64,000 nucleotides of DNA from an uncultured Bacteroidota bacterium (GTDB taxonomy: Bacteria; Bacteroidota; Bacteroidia; 2-12-FULL-35-15): the NCBI GenBank assembly GCA_903847205.1, contig CAINDA010000002.1:1-64000 (forward strand), given 5' to 3'. The notes below the pieces were generated by a model, which ran no database searches, was not told the origin of the DNA, and worked only from the letters and a program-made list of their open reading frames with translations. Below are positions 29,460-36,143 of this stretch, piece after piece; the first letter of the stretch is position 1, and each line of letters opens with the position of its first letter. Position numbers and translations under genes: made by a program.

Positions 29460-30497
29460 TTAATTTTTAACAAACTTACCTCTTGCAATACTATTTTTGT
29501 TTGAGACAATTTCATAATTATAAAATCCTTTTGTAATATCTGCAATTTCAATTTCGGGAGTACTGCCTGATAAAAAAACATTCTTTACAAGCCTGCCTGT
29601 TAAATCATAGATGAATAAGGTGTTTCCGAATTCAGCATTTAATCCTGAAATAAAAATTTTATCACTTGCCGGAATAGGATAAAGTGAAATCTTCTGCCGG
29701 TTGTTTGAAAGATCGCTGATGCCGGTGAAAGATGAAACGCAGTCAATTTGAAAATCGCGGATTACATAACCTATCTGGATTCCGTTTCTCCATTTTTTAA
29801 CTTTAACGGCAAAATTATATGTGCATATCATGTTAGGCATATTCCAATTTATTTGGCCTGTTAAACTATCTATAGTAAAACCCGAAGGGTACGTATAACC
29901 AGCGGTGGCAAGGCCGCCTGTCCCCTTGCATGCAGCAAGTTCATACCTCAGCATATCACCGTCCGGATCAGCTGCCGCTGCACTTTCAACGAAATTTGTA
30001 CCCACAAGCGCATAAAAAATAGGAACTGAAATAAACTGAGGGGAACTGTTTATAAATGTAGGCGTGTAAGCGAATAATTCGGCGTCAATGTAAAATGATT
30101 GATCTATAGAGTTGGGAATATTACAAATCCCTCCATTGCGATTTGGATCTTCCATTGTGATTGTATATTTAGTATAATTTCGATAGGTATGTATCGTTTC
30201 GTAAATATTTTTTTTAATATTATTACCAATGAATTCTCCATCCGCAGCGGCAGTGCATTCATTAGATAGGCCGTTTATACGCGGAGCCGCAGCACTATCC
30301 CCGTCGCCAAAATAAATTATTAATTCACAACGATCTGTCTGCGTTGTTAAAGGATTGACACCAGTGTACGTGGTTACCCTAATTTTATATTGCAGTCCTG
30401 AAATATGAGTATAAGTTATTTCGCCCGCTCTATTATGAGTCGCAAAAACGTTAAAACACAATATTGAAAACAGAAATAAAATCCAGATTTTTTTCAT
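29460..30497 (-). CDS. Secreted protein with T9SS type A sorting domain
   Basis: 345 aa. Signal peptide 1-19 (hydrophobic ILFLFSILCFNVF). The body is beta-rich and starts THNRAGEITYTHISG, a pattern common in Bacteroidota extracellular proteins with cadherin/Ig-like folds. It contains VTTYTGVNPLTTQTDRCEL and AAADPDGDMLRYEL, a cadherin-like Ca2+-site string. The last 75 residues are a type A sorting domain: LYPIPASDKIFI, IYDLTGRLV, KGFYNYEI. It is exported by T9SS; function unknown. A longer frame to 30602 would put 35 non-signal residues first, so the ATG at 30497 is chosen. Overlap with the hmgA 3' end is thereby avoided (55 bp gap). Confidence 0.87.
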   Translation of the reverse strand: MKKIWILFLFSILCFNVFATHNRAGEITYTHISGLQYKIRVTTYTGVNPLTTQTDRCELIIYFGDGDSAAAPRINGLSNECTAAADGEFIGNNIKKNIYETIHTYRNYTKYTITMEDPNRNGGICNIPNSIDQSFYIDAELFAYTPTFINSSPQFISVPIFYALVGTNFVESAAAADPDGDMLRYELAACKGTGGLATAGYTYPSGFTIDSLTGQINWNMPNMICTYNFAVKVKKWRNGIQIGYVIRDFQIDCVSSFTGISDLSNNRQKISLYPIPASDKIFISGLNAEFGNTLFIYDLTGRLVKNVFLSGSTPEIEIADITKGFYNYEIVSNKNSIARGKFVKN

Positions 30498-30552
30498 TGC
30501 ATTAATTTTAATAACATAAATATTGTTACGTGAATTTACGAATAAAAAAACT

Positions 30553-31710
30553 TTATTCCACCCAGCTCTTATAATATTTACCATCATCAACGACCATTGC
30601 ATCTTCGGTAACCATCAATGGGCGGAAAGTATCAACCATTACAGCTAACTCCTGAGTTTCTTTCTGACCGATGCTGCGTTCCATTGCTCCTGGTGCAGGG
30701 CCGTGCGGGATTCCTTTCGGGTGTAAAGTAATATGTCCCTGTTCAATATTATTGCGGCTCATAAAATCGCCGTCAACATAATACAGCACTTCATCGCTGT
30801 CGATATTGCTGTGATTGTAGGGCGCAGGTATGGCTTTCGGATGGTAATCAAACAAACGCGGAACAAATGAACATACAACAAACGCTGCTGTTTCGAAAGT
30901 TTGATGTACAGGAGGCGGCTGATGCACACGGCCTGTTATAGGTTCGAAATTATGAATACTGAAACCGTAAGGAAAATTATATCCATCCCAGCCTACAACA
31001 TCAAAAGGATGCGTGGCATATACTATTTCATGAATCATTCCTTCCTTTTTTATTTTGATAAGGAAGTCGCCTTTTTCATCATGTGTTTCTAAATCCTGCG
31101 GCAGTTTATAATCACGCTCGCAGAAAGGAGAATGCTCCAACAGCTGTCCGGATGAGCTTTTGTAACGTTTTGGCGTATAGAAGGGCGAATAAGATTCGAC
31201 ATAAAATAAGCGGTTTTCTGTTGTGTCAAATTCTATCTGATAAATCATACCGCGCGGAATGATAAGGTAATCGCCGTATTCGAAAGGGATGTTACCCATG
31301 AAGGTACGCAGCGTTCCCTTGCCTTTGTGGATAAAAATCATTTCATCAGCATCGGCATTTTTATAAAAATAATTTTTTACAGAATGACGCGGTGCTGCCA
31401 AACCAATGATGCAGTCGCTGTTTACAAGCATTGATTTGCGGCTGTCTAAAAAATCATCGGCAGGTTTAACCTGAAAACCTTTTAATAACAATGATTTAAT
31501 ATTTTTGTCAATTGCAATTTTCGGCGCAGCGCTGTAGGATGTTATAATTTCTTTTACCTGTGTAGGGCGGTGTACCTGGTATAACAAAGATGAATGCCCG
31601 TTAAAACCTTCGGTGCCGAACAACTGCTCATAGTAATAGCCGCCTTTCGGCTTTTCAAAAATAGTGTGCCGCTTTTGAGGAAAGCTCCCCAGCTTATGAT
31701 AAATAGGCAT
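30553..31710 (-). CDS. hmgA: Homogentisate 1,2-dioxygenase
   Basis: 385 aa. The sequence follows the family closely: YHKLGSFPQKRHTIFEKP near the N-terminus, YYEQLFGTEGFNGHSSLLY, IPRGMIYQIEF, and the iron-site region NHSNIDSDEVLYYVDGD followed by HPKGIPHGP. It opens the homogentisate ring using Fe(II) and O2 in tyrosine/phenylalanine breakdown, giving maleylacetoacetate. Other pathway genes are not adjacent. The start at 31710 (PIYHKLG N-terminus) is chosen. A longer frame from 31752 begins inside a perfect -7 element (31750-31757). Its presence implies aerobic aromatic amino acid catabolism. Confidence 0.95.
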   Translation of the reverse strand: MPIYHKLGSFPQKRHTIFEKPKGGYYYEQLFGTEGFNGHSSLLYQVHRPTQVKEIITSYSAAPKIAIDKNIKSLLLKGFQVKPADDFLDSRKSMLVNSDCIIGLAAPRHSVKNYFYKNADADEMIFIHKGKGTLRTFMGNIPFEYGDYLIIPRGMIYQIEFDTTENRLFYVESYSPFYTPKRYKSSSGQLLEHSPFCERDYKLPQDLETHDEKGDFLIKIKKEGMIHEIVYATHPFDVVGWDGYNFPYGFSIHNFEPITGRVHQPPPVHQTFETAAFVVCSFVPRLFDYHPKAIPAPYNHSNIDSDEVLYYVDGDFMSRNNIEQGHITLHPKGIPHGPAPGAMERSIGQKETQELAVMVDTFRPLMVTEDAMVVDDGKYYKSWVE

Positions 31711-31749
31711 GTTTAAATAAATTAAATTGTTTGGAATAGCGTACTGCAA

Positions 31750-31757
31750 CAAATCTA
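31750..31757 (-). promoter_or_regulatory. -7 element (TAGATTTG) of hmgA
   Basis: Exact TAnnTTTG on the minus strand 39 nt before the ATG at 31710. It covers the upstream alternative start codon at 31752. Confidence 0.5.
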
Positions 31758-31825
31758 ATACAAATTAAAGAAAGTATGAAATGATTTTTGTTACTCAGAG
31801 TAAGCTTTTTGTTTTCCACCTTTGT

Positions 31826-31919
31826 GTCATCCCGAACTTTTGAGAGGGATCTTTTTGGTATTAATGATACTGCTAATGATTCAAAAGATCCCTCTTGGCG
31901 AAAAGCCAATCGGGATGAC
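31826..31919. repeat. Dispersed-type palindromic repeat (GTCATCCCGA ... TCGGGATGAC)
   Basis: Outer arms GTCATCCCGA (31826-31835) and TCGGGATGAC (31910-31919) are perfect complements. Inner arms around gagggatcttttt (31843-31855) and aaaagatccctc (31883-31894) also pair. This layout is typical of non-coding palindromic elements scattered in Bacteroidota genomes. Neither arm is followed by a clear T run, so it is not called a terminator. Confidence 0.75.
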
Positions 31920-32027
31920 AGTGCTAATAAAAAAACCGCCTTCTTCGCACTCACCTAAACAACACCCGTAATAAACATTGCATCATTGAATTAGTATGCA
32001 CAAATTATTAAACACTCACAAAATCCG

Positions 32028-32035
32028 TAATTTTG
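32028..32035 (+). promoter_or_regulatory. -7 element (TAATTTTG) of tatD, possibly giving a leaderless mRNA
   Basis: Exact TAnnTTTG ending 4 nt before the ATG at 32040, the same geometry as at 20598-20605. Confidence 0.5.
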
Positions 32036-32039
32036 CAGA

Positions 32040-32810
32040 ATGATTATAACTGATACACATACTCATCTTTATTCAAAAGAATTTGATGCCGACAGAACAG
32101 CACTGATTGAAAAGGCTGTAAATGCAGGCATCACCCGATTGTTTATGCCTAATGTTGACAGCCAATCTATTGCAGGCATGCTGGAAACAGAAAAACAGTT
32201 TCCTGAAAATTGTTTTGCAATGATGGGACTGCATCCCTGCTCTGTTAATGCTGAGTATCTGAAAGAGCTGCAGACAGCAGAAGACTGGCTAAGCAAACGA
32301 AAATTTGCTGCCATAGGCGAAATAGGAATTGATTTATACTGGGACAAAACTTTTTTTCAGCAGCAGCAGGATGCTTTCAGAACGCAGATACAATGGGCGA
32401 AGAAATATAAGCTGCCTTATGTGATTCATTCGCGTAATTCGTTTGATGAGGTAATGGAAATTGTAAGCGAATTTAAACAGGATGATATTAAAGCAATATT
32501 TCACTGCTTCAGCGGAACTATGCAGCAGGCGGAACAGGTGATTGCAGCCGGCAATTTTAAATTAGGCATAGGCGGTGTGGTAACATTTAAAAATTCGGGA
32601 TTGGATAAAGTTGTGGAGGCTATTGATTTAAAACACCTGGTATTAGAAACCGATGCTCCCTATCTTGCACCGGCACCTCATCGCGGAAAACGAAATGATC
32701 CTGATTATTTATTTTTAACGCTTCAGAAAATTGCTGCGATAAAAAACATTGCTATTGAAGAGGCTGCTGCTGTTACTACTCAAAATTCTATTGATGTGTT
32801 TGGGTTTTGA
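32040..32810 (+). CDS. tatD: TatD family metal-dependent hydrolase
   Basis: 256 aa, normal length. All metal ligands of the TIM-barrel family are visible: DTHTHL (HxH), IGEIGID (Glu), YVIHSRNSF (His), FHCFSGT (His), LETDAPYLAP (Asp). Family members are Mg2+-dependent 3'-5' exonucleases or DNases, also linked to RNA quality control; the exact substrate here is unknown. A -7 element ends 4 nt before the ATG, and a hairpin terminator follows 31 nt after the stop. Confidence 0.95.
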   Translation: MIITDTHTHLYSKEFDADRTALIEKAVNAGITRLFMPNVDSQSIAGMLETEKQFPENCFAMMGLHPCSVNAEYLKELQTAEDWLSKRKFAAIGEIGIDLYWDKTFFQQQQDAFRTQIQWAKKYKLPYVIHSRNSFDEVMEIVSEFKQDDIKAIFHCFSGTMQQAEQVIAAGNFKLGIGGVVTFKNSGLDKVVEAIDLKHLVLETDAPYLAPAPHRGKRNDPDYLFLTLQKIAAIKNIAIEEAAAVTTQNSIDVFGF

Positions 32811-32841
32811 TGAGTAAGTATTTTGTTTTTAATAATCACTT

Positions 32842-32878
32842 AAGAGCGGTGAAACAACTTCTTTTTGCCGCTCTTTTT
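32842..32878 (+). terminator. Rho-independent terminator of tatD
   Basis: Stem AAGAGCGG (32842-32849) with CCGCTCTT (32868-32875), an 18-nt loop, followed by TTT-A-TTTTA. It overlaps the stop codon of the convergent gene at 32877. Confidence 0.7.
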
Positions 32879-33347
32879 ATTTTAGTTTAAAACTTTTCTC
32901 TTTCACACTCATTGCAGACAGCACGAAATCTTTAATTTCCGGCGGAAGCTGCTTAATCTGCCATTTTTTTTCTACATCAATTGATTTACCTGCACTTTGA
33001 ACTGCTTTCAATGCATACAGCGCTCCCCCTAATGAATGGTCGGCCATGTGAGCTGTTGCCACTGCGTGTCCCGCAGCACGGGCTATTGCAATTGAAGCCG
33101 TGTCAGATGATTCTCTTGCAGCAGCATGTGCAGCAACAGAAGCTTTTCTAGCATCACCCGCTGAAGCTTTTCCCTGCTCCCAATCTTTGGCTGTCTGCAT
33201 TGCGTTTTTAATCCGCTCATCTATTTTTTTATCTGTAAGATGCAGTACGTGCTTTACGGAGGCGCAGGCCCATTTAATTAATTGATACTGCTGTTCCTTT
33301 TTCAGAGGGCCGCCACGGTGTTCTGCGACAAATCGTTTGTCTCTCAT
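32877..33347 (-). CDS. Imm5-like (putative immunity) domain protein
   Basis: 156 aa from the ATG at 33347, which gives an MRDKRFVAEHRGGPL N-terminus. A longer frame to 33398 adds 17 residues outside the conserved region. The body is Ala-rich and helical: RKASVAAHAAARESSD, ARAAGHAVATAHMADHSLGGALYALKAV. The pattern resembles the Imm5-like family annotated as putative immunity proteins. In other genomes such proteins also occur away from toxins, and no polymorphic toxin is next to it here, so an immunity role is not shown. Convergent with tatD; its stop codon overlaps the tatD terminator. Confidence 0.8.
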   Translation of the reverse strand: MRDKRFVAEHRGGPLKKEQQYQLIKWACASVKHVLHLTDKKIDERIKNAMQTAKDWEQGKASAGDARKASVAAHAAARESSDTASIAIARAAGHAVATAHMADHSLGGALYALKAVQSAGKSIDVEKKWQIKQLPPEIKDFVLSAMSVKEKSFKLK

Positions 33348-33677
33348 TTTTGTGCTTGTCAGCAAGGTTTTAATGTGAAAGAGCAGAATAATTGCCAATT
33401 GCTTTTCCTTTTTTTATCAGCTGTTAAAATAATAATAAAATCAAGTAATTGTATGTGAGATAAATCACATGAATGATTTAATTCTGTCATTGTCCTCTGC
33501 TTTTGCTCCAGAAGTTTTGGTTTCGACTTTAAAGCCTGAGTATGTTCAAGAAATGCATCAGGTCTGAAATTATTTTATTGTTAAAAATCTTTAAAATGCT
33601 TCATTTAGCAATGTAAAAAGTATTAATATTGTATCCGATATTTTCAATCAAAATTTAAACATTAAAAAACTAATTAC
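33348..33677. other. Divergent intergenic region with CRP-like palindrome
   Basis: 330 bp between the Imm5-like gene and the 116-aa gene. Apart from the TGTGA-N6-TCACA site at 33454-33469 nothing is recognised. Confidence 0.6.
33454..33469. promoter_or_regulatory. CRP/FNR-family-like operator (TGTGAGATAAATCACA)
   Basis: Perfect TGTGA-N6-TCACA dyad, extended by one more pair (A...T) on each side. It lies 107 nt upstream of the minus-strand gene start (33347) and 209 nt upstream of the plus-strand start (33678). The motif is the classic Crp half-site pair; which regulator would use it in this organism is unknown. Confidence 0.45.
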
Positions 33678-34028
33678 ATGTCACACAATCTATTTAAAAT
33701 ATTCACAGGAAAACTTGAATCATTAGCTGATATCAAAAAGAAAATGGAAACATTTGTAAGCAAAAACAAAGTTTCGGCAAAATCAATAGGCATTGAGTTT
33801 ATTGAGCATAACAAAGAAATTTTTGTTTCTTTAGGTTACAATACTACCGGTAAATACAAAGCAATTTCAATTGACGGTGTAAGCTTAGGCAAAGTAAAAT
33901 TAGATGATACTAAAGCCATCGAAAAATTGATGTCTGCTGCAGCTACTAAACAAAAAAATGTTATCTGCCATGAGCTTTGCATCACTGATAACGATGAGTT
34001 GATGATGATTTTTATGTCGACTAAATAA
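33678..34028 (+). CDS. Conserved-looking small protein of unknown function
   Basis: 116 aa, soluble, no signal peptide. The N-terminal half is a helix (LESLADIKKKMETFVSKN), the rest alternating strands and a helix (SIGIEFIEHNKEIFVSLGY, AIEKLMSAA, NVICHELCITDNDELMMIFM). This resembles a small alpha/beta sandwich, but no family is recognised. Codon use looks like its neighbours. It is monocistronic with a very strong terminator 64 nt downstream, which suggests a well-expressed transcript. A Crp-like dyad lies 209 nt upstream. Confidence 0.75.
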   Translation: MSHNLFKIFTGKLESLADIKKKMETFVSKNKVSAKSIGIEFIEHNKEIFVSLGYNTTGKYKAISIDGVSLGKVKLDDTKAIEKLMSAAATKQKNVICHELCITDNDELMMIFMSTK

Positions 34029-34091
34029 ATTAAGCTGAATTAGGGAGGGTAAAACTTAAACCCGGAGATTATTTTATTCAATACTATTTTC

Positions 34092-34134
34092 AATAAAGGA
34101 CTGAAAAATATATTTTTCAGTCCTTTATTTTTTT
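34092..34134 (+). terminator. Strong Rho-independent terminator
   Basis: A perfect 38-nt palindrome centred between 34110 and 34111 (arms include AAAGGACTGAAAAATA) runs directly into TTTTTTT. It ends the 116-aa gene transcript. Confidence 0.85.
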
Positions 34135-34173
34135 GCATGAATTGTATTTGAGGATAAGCAAGCCTATGTACGG

Positions 34174-34243
34174 CGTCATTGCGAGGAACGAAGCAATCCC
34201 AACCAAAGTATTGTATGAGATTGCTTCGTTCCTCGCAATGACG
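34174..34243. repeat. Dispersed palindromic repeat with 25-bp perfect arms
   Basis: Arms 34174-34198 and 34219-34243 (starting CGTCATTGCGAGGAACG) are perfect reverse complements around a 20-nt loop. The sequence type, cattgcgaggaacgaagcaatc, is a common intergenic element in Bacteroidota genomes. No coding capacity and no T run. Confidence 0.8.
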
Positions 34244-34276
34244 GCAATACTTAAAATTTCGGATGGAATATTTTTT

Positions 34277-34549
34277 TCAGTCTTTGATATTTCGGCTGAA
34301 TAGTATCAGCAGATAAATAAATCCGGCAAGGGGAGTAAGAACTAAACTAAGAATAAACCAAATCCAGAATGCTTCTTTTCTTTTCTCGCTTTTTAAAGCA
34401 ATTATAAGCGCTAATGCAAAAGCAATAAGCACATACGAGATAAGGTTGCTGAAATTTAATATAATGGCTGTTCCAAAAAATGTAGAGGTACATCCCGAAA
34501 GGATAAGAACAGGAAAAATTAAAGCTATAAAAAGGCGGTTATTTTTCAT
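34277..34549 (-). CDS. Small lipoprotein-like membrane protein
   Basis: 90 aa. The N-terminus has a lipobox (LSGC, Cys at residue 20) after a hydrophobic signal. Two further hydrophobic segments follow (about 25-50, LISYVLIAFALALIIAL, and 61-83, WIWFILSLVLTPLAGFIYLL). It may be a lipoprotein, or the first segment may be just another span. It is the last gene of the ABC importer operon (8 nt after the ATPase), so a role with the transporter is likely but unproved. Confidence 0.7.
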   Translation of the reverse strand: MKNNRLFIALIFPVLILSGCTSTFFGTAIILNFSNLISYVLIAFALALIIALKSEKRKEAFWIWFILSLVLTPLAGFIYLLILFSRNIKD

Positions 34550-34557
34550 TTTTAAAA

Positions 34558-35352
34558 TTACATTCTAAACTTCATCTGGGAAACTAATTCCTGAAAATTT
34601 TTATTTTGTTTAATATCCGGATTCCACGAAAAGCCCATCGACATCAGGTCTATTGTTTCTGTAATGGTTGATCCTTCTTTTCCTTTTTGATTTGCAAGAA
34701 TAAATGCAGTATCTGAAATTGCCAAAGCACTTTCAATATCGTGGCTGATAATTATTATGGTACTGAGCTCGCTGAGCGAAGCAACAGAAACCATGAGCTC
34801 TAAAACTTTGTCTTTTATTACCGGATCCAAACCTGAAAAAGGTTCGTCCATCAAAATAAATTTATGCCCGGTAAGTATCTGCTGCAATATGCTCACTCTC
34901 TGGCGCTGACCGCCGGAAAGCTGTGCAGGATATTTGTGTAAATGTTCCTTTAATTCAAAACGCTCAGCATAATCATGAATCAATTCTTCCTTTTGTTTTT
35001 CAGTTGATTTTTCGACGGCGCCTCTTAATCCGATTTTAAAATTATCTAAAATAGTACGGTGATTGAACAGGATATAATTCTGGGGAACAACACCTATCTG
35101 CCCGGCAACAACAGGATGAAGATCCGCATCAATGCATACAGTGCCTGAATTTGGGGTAAGCAGTCCGGAAAGGATTCTAAATAATTGTGTTTTTCCTATT
35201 CCGCTCCGCCCTATCAATGATACAATCTGTCCCGTTACCATACCGGGGCGGGTAACATTGTGTATATCAAAATTGATGTCTCGTAAAATGGGACGGTCGT
35301 AAGTAAGGTTTACACCTTTTACCTGTAATATAATTTCTTCTTTTTTATACAT
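34558..35352 (-). CDS. ABC transporter ATP-binding protein, NitT/TauT-like
   Basis: 264 aa. Walker A GRSGIGKT, Q-loop VVPQNYILF, signature LSGGQRQR, Walker B FILMDEPFSGLD and switch IISHD are all intact. It powers the adjacent permease. Start: ATG at 35352, giving YKKEEIILQVKGVNLTYD at the N-terminus. It overlaps the permease stop by 8 nt, which indicates translational coupling. The longer frame from 35406 has no support. A C-terminal extension (IDLMSMGFSWNPDIKQ onward) is specific to this set. The substrate cannot be read from the ATPase. Confidence 0.92.
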   Translation of the reverse strand: MYKKEEIILQVKGVNLTYDRPILRDINFDIHNVTRPGMVTGQIVSLIGRSGIGKTQLFRILSGLLTPNSGTVCIDADLHPVVAGQIGVVPQNYILFNHRTILDNFKIGLRGAVEKSTEKQKEELIHDYAERFELKEHLHKYPAQLSGGQRQRVSILQQILTGHKFILMDEPFSGLDPVIKDKVLELMVSVASLSELSTIIIISHDIESALAISDTAFILANQKGKEGSTITETIDLMSMGFSWNPDIKQNKNFQELVSQMKFRM

Positions 35353-36139
35353 TGCTTCTGACTTGTAATTTGGTGTAAGGGAAAAACCAAGTGCGTAACT
35401 TAGCAAGTAAAAAATCGAAACATACGCCGAGTGAAAAAATGATTACCAGAATAGCGAATACAGTACCCAGGTCGATGTATTTATTTGATTTGATAAGCAT
35501 AGTTCCCAAACCGCCTTCCGACATGTTAAGGCCCTCAACCATGGTTATCATCATCCAGGCAATAGCGAAATTCTGACGCATTACTTCCAGCACCTGATCA
35601 AGCCTTCCGATAACAACTACTTCTAATAACGTCTGCCAGTTATTCATACGCAGTGTTTTGCAGAGCTCATACTCCTGAGTATTGATGCCGTCGATTATGG
35701 ATAAAAAAGAGGTTACAAAAAAAGGCACAATACCAAAAATCAATAAACTTATTTTCAGGTTATGTCCGTTTGAAGTAAGGAGTGTAAACAAAAATATCAA
35801 TCCTGTTAAAGTAAGATAACGGCATTTGATAATGAATTTTGCAATCGGATAAAAAATCGGAACCACCGATAGGTAACAGATGGCTAAGGCAATAACAATG
35901 GAAATGCCCATTCCTTTCAAAGTAAGCGTTAAGCTTGCAAATAAATTATCGAAAAAATCACCTGTACCAACAATTCTTAAAACTGAAGCTGCAATTTTTT
36001 CCGGAGTAGGAATTAATCCCCCGGAAGCAAACAGCTGCCATAGAACCAGCGCTATCACGCAGTCAATAATAATAAGTATGGTAAACGTCCGGTTGCTTAA
36101 AGCTGCAAAGGGACTGAATAATCTTTCGAGGAATTTCAT
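35345..36139 (-). CDS. ABC transporter permease, NitT/TauT-like (BPD_transp_1)
   Basis: 264 aa, about six membrane spans. An EAA-type coupling loop is visible (YELCKTLRMNNWQTLLEVV ... GRLDQVLEVMRQNFAIAW). The SsuC/TauC-like C-terminal region has GLGTMLIKSNKYID. It forms the inner-membrane channel of an importer with the ATPase (8-nt overlap) and the OmpA-fused binding protein 4 nt upstream. Related permeases carry nitrate, taurine, sulfonates or thiamine precursors; the substrate here is unknown. Confidence 0.92.
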   Translation of the reverse strand: MKFLERLFSPFAALSNRTFTILIIIDCVIALVLWQLFASGGLIPTPEKIAASVLRIVGTGDFFDNLFASLTLTLKGMGISIVIALAICYLSVVPIFYPIAKFIIKCRYLTLTGLIFLFTLLTSNGHNLKISLLIFGIVPFFVTSFLSIIDGINTQEYELCKTLRMNNWQTLLEVVVIGRLDQVLEVMRQNFAIAWMMITMVEGLNMSEGGLGTMLIKSNKYIDLGTVFAILVIIFSLGVCFDFLLAKLRTWFFPYTKLQVRSNV

Positions 36140-36143
36140 ATTT

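Larger units (their letters stand above)
31711..32039. other. Divergent intergenic region with palindromic repeat
   Basis: 329 bp between hmgA and tatD. It holds the hmgA -7 element (31750-31757), a long imperfect palindrome (31826-31919) and the tatD -7 element (32028-32035). No gene seen. Confidence 0.7.
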
